From the NCBI RefSeq assembly GCF_016925635.1, contig NZ_CP070490.1, positions 2,424,001-2,488,000 on the forward strand: a stretch of DNA of 64,000 nt. Reading direction: 5' to 3'. The stretch comes from Lysinibacillus fusiformis (GTDB taxonomy: Bacteria; Bacillota; Bacilli; Bacillales_A; Planococcaceae). The position numbers were made by a program, and so were the translations under genes. The notes under the pieces were generated by a model. The model was not told the DNA's origin and made no database searches. It was given only the letters and a program-made list of their open reading frames with translations. Shown here piece by piece: positions 10,142 to 23,693 of the stretch. Every line of letters starts with the position of its first letter. Within the stretch, counting starts at the first letter, position 1.

Positions 10142-10674
10142 GTAATTCAACTGTAGCAAAACGTTATGCTCAAGCGCTTTTTGAATTAGCGCAACAAAAA
10201 AACAAGCTTACTGAAGTTGGAGCAGACTTAAACGAACTAACAAAAGTAATGAAAGAATCTCCTGATTTTTTAACACTTTTAAGTGCGCCTAAGTTCTCCA
10301 TCGAACGTAAAAAGCAAATGGTAGCTGATATTTTCACTGGTGCAACACCAGAAGTTTTACACACAGTTCAACTGCTAGTTGAGAAAAAACGTGTAAACGA
10401 GATTAAGCTAATTGCTAATGCATATGCTGAGCTTGCTGCACAAGCACAAGGTATGGCAGATGCAACAGTATTTTCAACACGTGCACTTTCTGCAGAAGAA
10501 AGCGCTAATATTTCGACAGCGTTTGCGAAACTTGTTGGAAAACAAGCATTAAACATTACAAACGAAATCGATCCAACTTTACTTGGTGGTATTCGTGTTC
10601 AAATCGGTAACCATATTTATGACAGCTCAGTAGTTAACAAACTAGAGCGTCTAAAACGTGAATTAATCGGTTAA
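10138..10674 (+). CDS. atpH: ATP synthase F1 subunit delta
   Basis: A 178-residue stalk subunit connecting b to the alpha/beta crown. The N-terminal helical domain begins [19 protein letters not shown], and the C-terminal segment carries the conserved [21 protein letters not shown]. It overlaps atpF by 4 nt and lies 28 nt before atpA. Confidence 0.95.
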   Translation: MSNSTVAKRYAQALFELAQQKNKLTEVGADLNELTKVMKESPDFLTLLSAPKFSIERKKQMVADIFTGATPEVLHTVQLLVEKKRVNEIKLIANAYAELAAQAQGMADATVFSTRALSAEESANISTAFAKLVGKQALNITNEIDPTLLGGIRVQIGNHIYDSSVVNKLERLKRELIG

Positions 10675-10690
10675 TAATTTAGAAATGTGA

Positions 10691-12211
<1,521 letters not shown>

Positions 12212-12234
12212 GTTCTAGCTAGTCACTTGATTAA

Positions 12235-14581
<2,347 letters not shown>

Positions 14582-14587
14582 TACTAG

Positions 14588-15013
<426 letters not shown>

Positions 15014-15022
15014 TTCATTTTT

Positions 15023-15053
15023 AACGGGCAGATATAGCATCTGCCCGTTTTTT
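15023..15053 (+). terminator. Terminator of the atp operon
   Basis: AACGGGCAGAT pairs perfectly with ATCTGCCCGTT across a 5-nt loop and is followed by a T-run. Confidence 0.95.
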
Positions 15054-15094
15054 AAGGTGAATCAACATATTGAAGGTGAAAAGGAGGATGCCGC

Positions 15095-15334
15095 ATGGAA
15101 CTATATGAGGCGATAGGACAAGAAGCTTTATTGGGAATATTATCGCATCTATTTTTTATTGCTATAACTTTTTACGCATTACAAGCTTTTATGATCGAAA
15201 AATTATTTAAAAAGAATCGAGTTTTTCAAATTCAGCTCATATATATTTTACTTAGTATTGCGATAGGCTCAGCAGTATCGAATTTCTTTCTCCAAATATC
15301 TAACTGGTCAGGCAAACTTCCATATTTATTTTAA
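15095..15334 (+). CDS. DUF1146 family small membrane protein
   Basis: A 79-residue protein with two transmembrane helices (LLGILSHLFFIAITFYALQAFMI and IQLIYILLSIAIGSAVSNFF) joined by a basic loop. It ends with NWSGKLPYLF. Size, topology and position between atpC and murA match the YwzB/DUF1146 family of Bacillales, whose role is unknown. An AAGGAGG site lies before the ATG. Confidence 0.75.
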   Translation: MELYEAIGQEALLGILSHLFFIAITFYALQAFMIEKLFKKNRVFQIQLIYILLSIAIGSAVSNFFLQISNWSGKLPYLF

Positions 15335-15829
15335 AGAATTCACTTCTATCTTCAATAAATTTATGTGTCTACATACTTCAAAGGACTTTATAATACCATT
15401 TGTGTGGCCCTTTGAACTATGTAAAAAGACTGATCAACGCTGGATCAGAAATCTAATTGCGCTAACACATTAGATTCTTATAAATTCTACGCTATTAGCT
15501 GTTGAGATACCCATTGAGAGATGGGGTATAATGGGCATCCACCACATCACTTTTTATAGAAAAAGAAGTGAAAAGTTGTTTTTTATTCATATATCTTTGG
15601 GTATGTATTAGAAGCGAACGGGTTATTGGTCATTCACAAAAAAAAATTGGCAGCGTACAATAAATAAATAGCAAAATATCTAATAATGGCTTAAAATAGT
15701 GATTTGGACGCTTGAACGAGCGTTAGAAAAGTTGTACTATAGAGTTGTTTGTTTACTGATTATGACATTATACTTCTTTTTAAAATAAAAATTCGATAGG
15801 TTAATAGATTGAATTCGGAGGGACATAGG
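15335..15829 (+). other. Long non-coding gap before murA
   Basis: No ORF of note in 495 nt. It contains a hairpin AATCTAAT/ATTAGATT at 15450-15476, and a TTGAGA...TATAAT pair around 15503-15533 whose spacing (19 bp) is long for a standard promoter. Part of that spacer can also fold (ATACCCAT/ATGGGGTAT). It may be a long murA leader, but no known riboswitch is recognised. Confidence 0.4.
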
Positions 15830-17140
15830 GTGGATAAAATAATAGTGACTGGCGGCCAAAAACTACAGGGAAAAGTTCGTGTAGAGGGCGCAAAAAATGC
15901 AGTGTTACCAATCCTTGCAGCAGCTTTACTTGCTTCAAAAGGAGAAAATGTAATTAAAGAAGTCCCTAATTTAGCAGACGTCTTTACAATAAATGAAGTA
16001 CTTAAAAGTTTAAACGCAGCAGTTACATATATACCTGAAGATAATGCCGTATATATAGATGCAACAAAAGAACTTTCAAGTGAAGCTCAATTTGAATTTG
16101 TTAGTAAAATGCGTGCATCCATTTTAGTAATGGGTTCTCTACTTGCTCGTAATGGCTATGCTCGTGTGGCACTACCTGGAGGCTGTGCAATCGGTTCGCG
16201 CCCAATTGAATTACACTTAAAAGGCTTTGAAGCAATGGGTGCAAAAATTTCATTTGGCCATGGCTATGTAGAGGCGAAGACAGAAGGTCGCTTAAAAGGG
16301 GCTAATGTGTATTTAGACTTCCCAAGTGTTGGGGCAACTGAAAATATTATGACAGCTGCATCTTTAGCTGAAGGGACAACTGTAATTGAAAATGCTGCGA
16401 AAGAGCCTGAAATCGTGGATCTTGCAAACTTCATCAATAGTATGGGTGGCCGTGTAATCGGTGCGGGGACAAATACGATTCGTATCGAAGGAGTCGATAC
16501 ATTATACGGAGTAGAACATCATATTATTCCTGACCGTATTGAAGCTGGTACATTTATGGTAGCAGCAGCTATTACTAGAGGAGATGTGGTGATTGAAAAT
16601 GCAGTTCCTGAGCATATGACTGCTTTAATTGCTAAAATGCGTGAGATGGGCGTAGAAATTACAGAGTTGGATGAAGGAATCCGTGTACGAGTTCCTCAAA
16701 CGCTAAAAGCAGTTGATATCAAAACGATGCCACATCCTGGTTTCCCAACAGATATGCAATCGCAAATGATGGCTTTAATGCTTACTGCTGAAGGTACGAG
16801 TATTATTACAGAAACGGTATTTGAAAATCGTTTTATGCATGTTGAGGAGTTCCGTCGCATGAATGCCGGTGCTAAAATAGAGGGACGTTCTGTGTTTATC
16901 GAGGGGCCTGTGGATCTTCAGGGAGCTGAAGTAATGGCAACGGATTTACGAGCTGCGGCTGCATTAATTTTAGCAGGTCTTGTATCTGAAGGAATGACAC
17001 GTGTTACTAAACTACATCATTTAGATCGTGGTTATGTTGATTTCCATGGCAAATTAGCATCTCTTGGTGCTAATATTGAACGTATTACAGAAGAAGTAGT
17101 AACAATTGAAGATATAACAGTTGAATTGCCTACAAACTAA
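15830..17140 (+). CDS. murA: UDP-N-acetylglucosamine 1-carboxyvinyltransferase
   Basis: First committed enzyme of peptidoglycan synthesis, transferring enolpyruvate from PEP to UDP-GlcNAc; target of fosfomycin. The active-site cysteine is present (C119 in [12 protein letters not shown]). [51 protein letters not shown] and [16 protein letters not shown] are all intact. The GTG at 15830 lies eight bases after CGGAGGGA; an upstream in-frame TTG at 15809 precedes that site and is rejected. 436 aa. Bacilli carry two paralogues; the atp-adjacent position corresponds to MurAA. Confidence 0.95.
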   Translation: MDKIIVTGGQKLQGKVRVEGAKNAVLPILAAALLASKGENVIKEVPNLADVFTINEVLKSLNAAVTYIPEDNAVYIDATKELSSEAQFEFVSKMRASILVMGSLLARNGYARVALPGGCAIGSRPIELHLKGFEAMGAKISFGHGYVEAKTEGRLKGANVYLDFPSVGATENIMTAASLAEGTTVIENAAKEPEIVDLANFINSMGGRVIGAGTNTIRIEGVDTLYGVEHHIIPDRIEAGTFMVAAAITRGDVVIENAVPEHMTALIAKMREMGVEITELDEGIRVRVPQTLKAVDIKTMPHPGFPTDMQSQMMALMLTAEGTSIITETVFENRFMHVEEFRRMNAGAKIEGRSVFIEGPVDLQGAEVMATDLRAAAALILAGLVSEGMTRVTKLHHLDRGYVDFHGKLASLGANIERITEEVVTIEDITVELPTN

Positions 17141-17149
17141 ATAGATTTC

Positions 17150-17180
17150 AAAACCCTTTGCTTTTTAAGCAGAGGGTTTT
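17150..17180 (+). terminator. Terminator after murA
   Basis: AACCCTTTGCT pairs with AGCAGAGGGTT (one mismatched pair) across TTTTTA and is followed by five T residues. Confidence 0.88.
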
Positions 17181-17221
17181 TGTTTTCTCATAACTAAAAG
17201 AAATCTAGCATATTATTCCTT

Positions 17222-18160
17222 ATGAAAAAATGGATGATTAGTATAGGTGTCATTTGCTTGATTGGGGCATTATATATGCTTCCTATAGTAGGGCTTAGTG
17301 AAAGGCAAGAAGCTGTCAAATCTCCAGCTAGTGATGAGAATGCTTGTGAAATATTTATAGAAGTGGAGGGACAAGAAGAAAAAATCCCTTTGGAAACGTA
17401 TATTACAGGGGTAGTTGCTGCGGAAATGCCCGTTTCTTTTAAAAAAGAGGCACTGAAGGCACAAGCGATTGCAGCACGCACATATGCGTTGAAAACGACA
17501 AATTACGGTAAAAATACGATTGCTCCAACTGTGGCAAAGCAAGTCTTCTATGATGAAGAGCAAAGAAAGGCGAATTGGGCTAGCAATTTCCTGGGAAATG
17601 AAAAGAAAATTGTCGAAGCTATCAATGAAACACAAGGACAAGTTATTCTTTATAATAATGAATTAATTACAGCTATGTTCCATTCAACAAGTAACGGTAA
17701 AACAGAAAGTGCTTATGGTTATGGTGGAAATGAAATTCCATATTTGCAAAGTGTTGCAAGTATATCCGATCAAACATCACCAAAGTTTGAGGCTGAGCAA
17801 GAGTGGACATTAGCGCAATGGAATAAGCTCTGGCCTATACAATGGCAACCTAGTGATTTTAATCGTATCCAGTTATTTTATAATGACTCTGGGCGAGTAG
17901 AGCGTTTACAGTTGGGGAATAATGTCTGGACGGGGAGAGAGGTAAGGACCCTCCTTGGTATTCCATCAACTGATTTTACCATTGTCTTTGATACCAACAA
18001 AAGAAAGGTTCAAGTGAAAACTCAGGGCTATGGTCATGGAGTAGGTATGAGTCAATATGGAGCGGAGGCAATGGCAAATGAAGGGAAAACAGCTGCCGAA
18101 ATTTTACACTATTATTATCAAGATATTGAAATAAAAAAAATAGATGCATGTTTAAAATAA
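17222..18160 (+). CDS. spoIID: Stage II sporulation protein D (lytic transglycosylase)
   Basis: A 312-residue membrane-anchored lytic transglycosylase that cuts septal peptidoglycan during forespore engulfment. It has an N-terminal signal anchor (WMISIGVICLIGALYMLPIVGL), the catalytic core VVAAEMPVSFKKEALKAQAI with the conserved Glu, ARTYALK, AMFHSTSNGKTESA and the C-terminal GYGHGVGMSQYGAEAMA. The ribosome binding site is weak, so the start is chosen from the family N-terminus. It is followed within 37 nt by spoIIQ, its functional partner in engulfment. The murA-spoIID-spoIIQ-spoIIID order is that of Bacillus. Expression is expected from sigma-E, but no convincing promoter was identified. 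Confidence 0.92.
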   Translation: MKKWMISIGVICLIGALYMLPIVGLSERQEAVKSPASDENACEIFIEVEGQEEKIPLETYITGVVAAEMPVSFKKEALKAQAIAARTYALKTTNYGKNTIAPTVAKQVFYDEEQRKANWASNFLGNEKKIVEAINETQGQVILYNNELITAMFHSTSNGKTESAYGYGGNEIPYLQSVASISDQTSPKFEAEQEWTLAQWNKLWPIQWQPSDFNRIQLFYNDSGRVERLQLGNNVWTGREVRTLLGIPSTDFTIVFDTNKRKVQVKTQGYGHGVGMSQYGAEAMANEGKTAAEILHYYYQDIEIKKIDACLK

Positions 18161-18162
18161 CT

Positions 18163-18187
18163 TCTAGTTGTTCACACTGCAACTAGA
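18163..18187 (+). promoter_or_regulatory. Hairpin between spoIID and spoIIQ
   Basis: TCTAGTTG (18163-18170) pairs with CAACTAGA (18180-18187). The 3' arm runs into the AGAGGTGA ribosome binding site of spoIIQ, and there is no T-run. It could modulate spoIIQ translation in read-through transcripts. Confidence 0.4.
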
Positions 18188-18197
18188 GGTGATGAAA

Positions 18198-18875
18198 ATG
18201 AGAGAGGATAAAAATAACAAAACTTCTCAAAACCAAGATCCAAATCAAAAGGAAAATGGCCAATTACAAAAGAAACCGTGGTTTTGGCCAGTAGTTTACA
18301 CAGGCGGTGCACTCGTTCTAGCAGGATTGTTATTTGGTTACAATAGTCTCGTATCAAAAGTAGAAGAGGCTCCTTTACCAGATTTAGCTGAAGTAGATCC
18401 TGGTCCTGTAGTAGAAACAAATGCACGAACTGAAAACATGATGTATCCATTCAAAGAAGAGAACTTTAGTAAAGTACAAGTCTTACAAGAATTTTACGAG
18501 TTAGAGGCAAATGAAGAGTCTCGTGAAAATGCACTAATGGTATTTAATCAAACATTTACTACATCTTCTGGAATCTCTATTGCTATGAATGGTGAAGAAT
18601 TTGAAGTACTAGCTGCTATGAGTGGTAAAGTACTAGAGGTAAAACTAGACGCATTTACAGGCAATAAGATCGTGATCGAGCATCCAAATGGTATGCAAAC
18701 ACATTATAGCTCTGTAAAGGATATCGCTGTTAAAGAAGGCGATGAGGTTACACAAGGTCAAGCATTAGGTAAAGCGACTGACAACGAGTGGAATCAAGCG
18801 GCTGGCGTCCACATGCATTTCGAAATTCTTGAAAACGGAAAATATATCAATCCGAAAAAATTACTAGCTTTTTAA
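18198..18875 (+). CDS. spoIIQ: SpoIIQ-like forespore engulfment protein (degenerate LytM/M23)
   Basis: A 225-residue single-pass protein: a charged cytosolic N-terminus, one transmembrane helix (WFWPVVYTGGALVLAGLLFGY), then an extracytoplasmic M23-type domain. SpoIIQ pairs with SpoIIIAH to form the forespore-mother cell channel. In the M23 fold the first metal-ligand motif HxGxD reads SSGIS, while the later HMHFEI is kept; loss of the first ligands predicts a non-catalytic domain, as in Bacillus SpoIIQ. The ATG at 18198 follows AGAGGTGA and gives the family N-terminus MRED; another in-frame ATG lies two codons earlier, within that site. Confidence 0.88.
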   Translation: MREDKNNKTSQNQDPNQKENGQLQKKPWFWPVVYTGGALVLAGLLFGYNSLVSKVEEAPLPDLAEVDPGPVVETNARTENMMYPFKEENFSKVQVLQEFYELEANEESRENALMVFNQTFTTSSGISIAMNGEEFEVLAAMSGKVLEVKLDAFTGNKIVIEHPNGMQTHYSSVKDIAVKEGDEVTQGQALGKATDNEWNQAAGVHMHFEILENGKYINPKKLLAF

Positions 18876-18891
18876 TGAGAAAAGCTAGTAA
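18861..18891 (+). other. 12-bp perfect inverted repeat over the spoIIQ stop codon
   Basis: TTACTAGCTTTT (18861-18872) and AAAAGCTAGTAA (18880-18891); the TAA stop lies in the 7-nt loop. There is no T-run, so it may be an RNA 3' stabiliser rather than a terminator. Confidence 0.5.
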
Positions 18892-19031
18892 CGCATAAAA
18901 AGTCAGCATTTTATCAAGAAAATGCAAAATGTGTTCTGAATAGCTTTGTCCCCACATAAGGTGAAGAAATGCGCAAATGTGCATCTGATTGCCAAAGCAT
19001 TTTGTGAAATTGTGTGGAAAGGACGAAGAAC

Positions 19032-19292
19032 GTGCATGAGCACATTCGGAAGCGCTGCATACGCCTCGGTGAATTACTGATTGAGACGCGTGAGACTGTG
19101 CGTGTCCTCGCGAAAATGACTGGTTATTCAAAAAGTACGGTGCACAAGGATTTAACAGAGCGATTACCAACAATTCATGAAGGATTAGCTGACCAAGTGA
19201 AAGAAATACTCGCCTACCATAAGGCCGTACGTCATATTCGTGGAGGAGAAGCAACGAAAAACAAGTGGAAAGAAAGAGCGAGTCAAGAATGA
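19032..19292 (+). CDS. spoIIID: Sporulation transcription regulator SpoIIID
   Basis: An 86-residue DNA-binding protein acting in the mother cell with sigma-E and sigma-K. A helix-turn-helix is obvious in VRVLAKMTGYSKSTVHKDLTERLP, followed by EILAYHKAVRHIRGGEATKNKWK; both blocks are almost those of B. subtilis SpoIIID. The GTG at 19032 (VHEHIRKR) lies eight bases after AAAGGA and equals the known start; a GTG at 19014 lies before that site. Confidence 0.95.
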   Translation: MHEHIRKRCIRLGELLIETRETVRVLAKMTGYSKSTVHKDLTERLPTIHEGLADQVKEILAYHKAVRHIRGGEATKNKWKERASQE

Positions 19293-19501
19293 TTCGTTCT
19301 TTTTTGTTGTGCTGGACAAGAATAATTGATGATTTCTTAGGAATAGTAATTCTATATTATAGCCGTTCACAACCTAAAAAGAAAACAGTCTTATTCACTA
19401 AATTTAGGTGAAATTACCAATAGAATATGATAAAATATTCTAGATAAAGAGATAAAATGAACGTTATGTAGTTGGAACTGGCGGGAAGGAGAAATTATAG
19501 A

Positions 19502-20497
19502 ATGTTTTCGAAAGATATTGGCATTGACTTAGGGACTGCGAACGTATTAATCCACGTTAAAGGGAAAGGGATCGTCCTCAATGAACCATCTGTTGTGGCG
19601 ATCGATAAAAAGACAAATAAAGTATTAGCGGTAGGGGAAGAAGCCCGCCAAATGGTAGGGAGAACGCCAGGTAATATCACAGCTATTCGCCCACTAAGAG
19701 ACGGAGTCATTGCAGATTTTGATGTGACAGAGGCGATGTTAAGACATTTCATCAATAAACTAAATGTAAAAGGATTTTTGGCGAAGCCTCGTATTTTAAT
19801 TTGCTGTCCGACGAATATTACGAGTGTTGAACAAAAGGCAATCCGTGAAGCGGCTGAAAAATCAGGTGGTAAAAAAGTATATTTAGAGGAAGAGCCAAAG
19901 GTAGCAGCAATCGGTGCTGGAATGGATATCTTCCAACCAAGTGGAAATATGGTAGTCGATATCGGTGGCGGAACAACAGATATCGCCGTTCTATCAATGG
20001 GTGATATCGTAACAAGTGAATCCATTAAAGTAGCAGGCGATGTGTTTGATAACGATATTTTGCAATATATTAAAAAAGAATATAAATTGCTAATTGGTGA
20101 ACGTACTGCCGAGGCAATCAAAATGACAATTGGTACAGTTTTCAAAGGTAGTCGTAATGATACAATGGATATTCGTGGACGTGATATGGTAACAGGCTTA
20201 CCACGTACAATTACAATTGAGTCTGAAGAAATTGAACGTGCACTACACGAATCCGTAGCGATGATTGTCCAATCAGCTAAAAATGTCTTAGAAAAAACAC
20301 CACCTGAACTATCAGCAGATATCATTGATCGTGGAGTGATTATTACTGGTGGTGGTGCATTGTTACATGGGATGGACCAGCTATTAATAGAAGAGTTAAA
20401 GGTACCTGTATTCATTGCAGAGAGACCTATGGATTGTGTAGCCATTGGTACAGGCATCATGCTTGAAAATATAGATCGTGTGCCAGCATCCTTATAA
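19502..20497 (+). CDS. mbl: MreB-like actin homologue Mbl
   Basis: A 331-residue bacterial actin directing lateral-wall synthesis and rod shape from the inner membrane face. Nucleotide-binding motifs: phosphate-1 DIGIDLGTANVLIHVKGKG, phosphate-2 VVDIGGGTTDIAVLSMG and adenosine GVIITGGGALLHGMDQLL. Position after spoIIID and before flhO/flhP identifies it as Mbl rather than MreB. The ATG follows GGGAAGGAG. A 321-codon antisense frame across the gene is a codon-bias artefact. Confidence 0.95.
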   Translation: MFSKDIGIDLGTANVLIHVKGKGIVLNEPSVVAIDKKTNKVLAVGEEARQMVGRTPGNITAIRPLRDGVIADFDVTEAMLRHFINKLNVKGFLAKPRILICCPTNITSVEQKAIREAAEKSGGKKVYLEEEPKVAAIGAGMDIFQPSGNMVVDIGGGTTDIAVLSMGDIVTSESIKVAGDVFDNDILQYIKKEYKLLIGERTAEAIKMTIGTVFKGSRNDTMDIRGRDMVTGLPRTITIESEEIERALHESVAMIVQSAKNVLEKTPPELSADIIDRGVIITGGGALLHGMDQLLIEELKVPVFIAERPMDCVAIGTGIMLENIDRVPASL

Positions 20498-20518
20498 AAT
20501 TAAAATGAGGTGATTTCT

Positions 20519-21352
20519 TTGTTTAAAGGATTTTATACAGTTGCAACAGGTATGATCACGCAACAAAGAAGAACAGAATTACTTACCAATAATTTATCAA
20601 ATGCGAATACACCAGGATTTAAGGCAGATCAATCTACCATCCGCTCGTTCCCAGACATGTTAATGTCTAGTATTGGAAAAACAAATGCACCTGCTCACCA
20701 ACAAGCCGGCGCTGATTATATGAGTCAAGTAGGAGCTTTAAATACAGGGACATATTTACAAGAAACATTGCCTAATTACATACAGGGCCAAATCTATAAC
20801 ACTGATTTTACAACAGATATGGCATTGATTGATGGAAACTTACCACAAAATGAAGATGGTGTTACTGGTTCAATTTTCTTCCGACTAGAGCATCCTAATG
20901 GTGGTGAGGCGTACACACGTAATGGTAATTTCACGCTAGATGGTCAAGGCTATTTAGTTAACGGTCAAGGATTATACGTACTAAACGATGCGGGCCAACG
21001 TATCCAGCTACCAAATGATGATTTTCGTTTGGATGAAAGTGGCGCTATCTTTGTAAATGATCAACAAGTAGCTCGTGTTGGTGTATCATTCGCTGAAAAT
21101 CCGAACATGCTACAAAAACAGGATAATGGCCTTATTCGTACAGCAAATGGTGAGAACTTGCCAACAGCCTATGGAGCGAATGGTGTTTCCTTTACACTAC
21201 GTCAAAACTATTTAGAAGGTTCAAACGTAGATTCTAGTCGCACAATGACAGATTTAATGACAGCCTATCGTGCATTTGAAGCAAACCAAAAAGTATTGCA
21301 AGCTTATGATCGTAGCATGGAAAAAGCTGTGAATGAAATCGGAAAAATTTAA
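20519..21352 (+). CDS. flhO: Flagellar basal-body rod-type protein FlhO
   Basis: A 277-residue FlgF/FlgG-type axial protein of the distal rod. The N-terminal flg_bb_rod motif (GFYTVATGMITQQRRTELLTNNLSNANTPGFK), the central hook-basal body domain (FFRLEHPNGGEAYTRNGNFTLDGQGYLVNGQG) and the C-terminal coiled motif (SNVDSSRTMTDLMTAYRAFEANQKVLQAYD) are all present. The TTG start at 20519 lies five bases after GAGGTGAT; a GTG at 20510 lies inside that site. Downstream of mbl and 24 nt before flhP, as in Bacillus. Confidence 0.92.
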   Translation: MFKGFYTVATGMITQQRRTELLTNNLSNANTPGFKADQSTIRSFPDMLMSSIGKTNAPAHQQAGADYMSQVGALNTGTYLQETLPNYIQGQIYNTDFTTDMALIDGNLPQNEDGVTGSIFFRLEHPNGGEAYTRNGNFTLDGQGYLVNGQGLYVLNDAGQRIQLPNDDFRLDESGAIFVNDQQVARVGVSFAENPNMLQKQDNGLIRTANGENLPTAYGANGVSFTLRQNYLEGSNVDSSRTMTDLMTAYRAFEANQKVLQAYDRSMEKAVNEIGKI

Positions 21353-21376
21353 TGGGCGAACAGGAGGCTTTTATCA

Positions 21377-22216
21377 ATGCTACGTACAATGATTACAGCA
21401 ACAAACACAATGGGTCAATTACAAAACAAACTTGATACAATTAGTAATAACATTGCTAACAGTAATACAACGGGCTATAAAGCAAAGGAAGCATCCTTTA
21501 ATGAACTACTTTATCAGCAGTTTAATAATGATAAGCAGGATCGTGCTGAGCGTCAAACTCCTGTTGGTATTCGTTATGGAACGGGTGCAATGGTTGGGCA
21601 AATTAAATCCAATGAAAAGCAAGGTTCATTACAAACAACGAATCGTGATTTAGACTTAGCTTTCACAAAAGCGAAACAATATTTCAATATTTTAATGCCA
21701 GATGGTGAAAATGGAACAGAAACAGTGTATACTCGACAAGGTGACTTTTATTTATCTCCATTAAACAATGGAACAGTCATGCTCGTAACAGCAGAGGGAT
21801 ACCCTGTAGCCAATGCTGCAGGACAAGCTATTACATTACCGGATACTGTTCAAAAGTTTGCCGTTCGAGATGGTGGTGTATTAGAAGCATCTTATCCAAA
21901 TGGGGATGTCATTCGTACGGATTTAGCTGTAACAGAATTCCAAAAACCGCAATTAATGGAGCATGTTGCTGGTTCTTATATGGGATTACCTAATAATTTA
22001 GCTGAACTTGGCTATACACAGGCGGAAGTTCTAACAGAGCTTGTGGGAGCGAACCGTCAGCAAATTGGTATGCAAAGTGGTACACTAGAAATGTCCAATG
22101 TTAACCTCTCGAAAGAAATGACAGAACTCATTCAAACACAACGTTCTTATCAATTCAACGCAAGAGCGGTTACATTAGCAGATCAAATGCTTGGACTAAT
22201 TAATGGCATTCGATAA
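21377..22216 (+). CDS. flhP: Flagellar basal-body rod-type protein FlhP
   Basis: A 279-residue paralogue of FlhO. It starts MLRTMITATNTMGQLQNKLDTISNNIANSNTTG, contains DLAFTKAKQYFNILMPDG and VYTRQGDFYLSPLNNGTVML, and ends with the conserved NVNLSKEMTELIQTQRSYQFNARAV block of rod/hook proteins. CAGGAGG precedes the start. FlhO and FlhP together form the distal rod. Confidence 0.92.
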   Translation: MLRTMITATNTMGQLQNKLDTISNNIANSNTTGYKAKEASFNELLYQQFNNDKQDRAERQTPVGIRYGTGAMVGQIKSNEKQGSLQTTNRDLDLAFTKAKQYFNILMPDGENGTETVYTRQGDFYLSPLNNGTVMLVTAEGYPVANAAGQAITLPDTVQKFAVRDGGVLEASYPNGDVIRTDLAVTEFQKPQLMEHVAGSYMGLPNNLAELGYTQAEVLTELVGANRQQIGMQSGTLEMSNVNLSKEMTELIQTQRSYQFNARAVTLADQMLGLINGIR

Positions 22217-22263
22217 GAAGTCATCCAAAACCGCATAGTAAGGAATGAAGAGGAGTACAATCT

Positions 22264-22554
22264 ATGACAAACGATTCACGTCGACGTTCTGTGCCGACAC
22301 AAGAAACCGATACGCAACCGCAACCAGAAAAGAAAGAACGCCGCTCGACTGGAGAGCAACGCGAGGTTCGATGGGTGCAAATCCGACTGATTCCGATTTG
22401 GTTACGCATTGTAATTGTTCTCATCTTAGTCGTTGTTGCCGCATCATTAGGCGCAATGTTTGGCTTTAGCGTTATTGGAGAAGGCAATGCTATGGATATT
22501 TTTAAAAGAGAAACATGGCAGCATATATTTGATATTATGAATGGTAAAGAATAA
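22264..22554 (+). CDS. EpuA-family small membrane protein ('RNA polymerase subunit beta' family)
   Basis: A 96-residue protein with a charged, Arg/Gln/Glu-rich N-terminus and one transmembrane helix (WLRIVIVLILVVVAASLGAMFGFSVIG), preceded by the conserved RWVQIRLIPIWLRI. This is the pattern of the EpuA family (PF11772), commonly but misleadingly annotated as an RNA polymerase beta subunit. Its position between flhP and fabZ is also typical. Function is unknown; the topology suggests an envelope role. Confidence 0.7.
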   Translation: MTNDSRRRSVPTQETDTQPQPEKKERRSTGEQREVRWVQIRLIPIWLRIVIVLILVVVAASLGAMFGFSVIGEGNAMDIFKRETWQHIFDIMNGKE

Positions 22555-22609
22555 CATTATTCTTTACCTTACTTTGTGTATACATACTTAATTTTGAGGG
22601 GGAAATGAC

Positions 22610-23053
22610 ATGTTAACAGCAGAACAAATTCAAGCAATTTTACCACACCGCTATCCATTTTTATTCGTAGATCGCATCGTTGAATTAGAAGAAGGGAAAC
22701 GTGCTGTAGGTTTAAAAAACGTTTCAATCAACGAAGATTTTTTTAATGGGCACTTCCCAGGTTACCCTGTTATGCCAGGTGTGTTAATTGTGGAAGCTTT
22801 AGCTCAAGTAGGTGGAGTGGCTTTATTAAATGCAGAAGAATTTAAGGGCCGTTTAGCATTTTTAACGGGTGTTGACAATTGTCGTTTCAAACGTCAAGTA
22901 GTACCTGGCGACCAACTTAAATTGGAAGTAGAGTTTGTAAAACTTCGTGGCGTAATGGGTAAAGGTCATGGTGTAGCAACAGTAGATGGAGAACTTGTAT
23001 GTGAAGCCGATATTCTATTTGCAATTGGGCCTGAACAGCCTAAACAAGCTTAA
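22610..23053 (+). CDS. fabZ: 3-hydroxyacyl-ACP dehydratase FabZ
   Basis: A 147-residue hot-dog-fold enzyme that removes water from (3R)-hydroxyacyl-ACP in type II fatty acid synthesis. The catalytic His48 and Glu62 are in [36 protein letters not shown] at the N-terminus and [13 protein letters not shown] in the middle are family hallmarks. GAGGGGGAAAT precedes the ATG. Confidence 0.96.
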   Translation: MLTAEQIQAILPHRYPFLFVDRIVELEEGKRAVGLKNVSINEDFFNGHFPGYPVMPGVLIVEALAQVGGVALLNAEEFKGRLAFLTGVDNCRFKRQVVPGDQLKLEVEFVKLRGVMGKGHGVATVDGELVCEADILFAIGPEQPKQA

Positions 23054-23200
23054 TTTGCATTTGTAGACCAAAAGATATAAAATAGATAAAGTCAAGTCAA
23101 AAATTGATTAGTAGGTTGTTAAATTGCGATGGCAAATAAGCGATTGTGAATTGAAATAGATGTAATTTTCAGGTTTTACGAATGTAGGAGGATTATTAAG

Positions 23201-23584
23201 ATGTATAAGGAATTGTCTTCAGGTATTAAAATTAGCATTACTCGTTCGATTTCAACATCTTTTGAAACATACTTAGCAAGTATTGGTTGGGATGAAGAGC
23301 GCTTTTCCATGGAAGACTTCATTGCAAGCTGGCAGACTTATTTTCAGGAGAATGCCGCATGGATCGAAAAAATCCCTGCTGATACATTGATGAGTGCACA
23401 GTTTCATGAAGAAATGGCACAAAAAATCGATGAGGTTATTGCCAAAATTTTAAATGAAGAACCAACGGCGCAGCAAATCGAAACAATCGAAACATTGCAA
23501 AAAGAGCTAGGCACAAACTATAGCTACGACTGTAAAGCAGAAGCAGCATATATTGAACAATTATTAAAAGAAAAACAAAAATAG
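23201..23584 (+). CDS. Uncharacterised small acidic protein
   Basis: A 127-residue soluble, largely helical protein that I do not recognise. It has no signal peptide or transmembrane segment. It begins MYKELSSGIKISITRSISTSFETYLA, which looks amphipathic, and ends in a charged helix (AAYIEQLLKEKQK). A good GTAGGAGGATT site precedes the ATG, and coding bias is normal, so it is probably real. It lies alone between fabZ and the lipoprotein gene, in a stretch that differs from Bacillus synteny. Confidence 0.6.
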   Translation: MYKELSSGIKISITRSISTSFETYLASIGWDEERFSMEDFIASWQTYFQENAAWIEKIPADTLMSAQFHEEMAQKIDEVIAKILNEEPTAQQIETIETLQKELGTNYSYDCKAEAAYIEQLLKEKQK

Positions 23585-23693
23585 TTTGTACAAAAATCGG
23601 ATAGTTCCCTCCTTTCCCGGGCAATCTATGTAGGATCACAAATACAGAAGATGTATTTGATGACATAGTACCCAAGAAAGGAGGTTTTTTACT

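Noticed and set aside
19495..20460. 321-codon antisense ORF over mbl
   Set aside because: Fully overlaps the well-conserved mbl gene; antisense shadow of its codon bias with no ribosome binding site.
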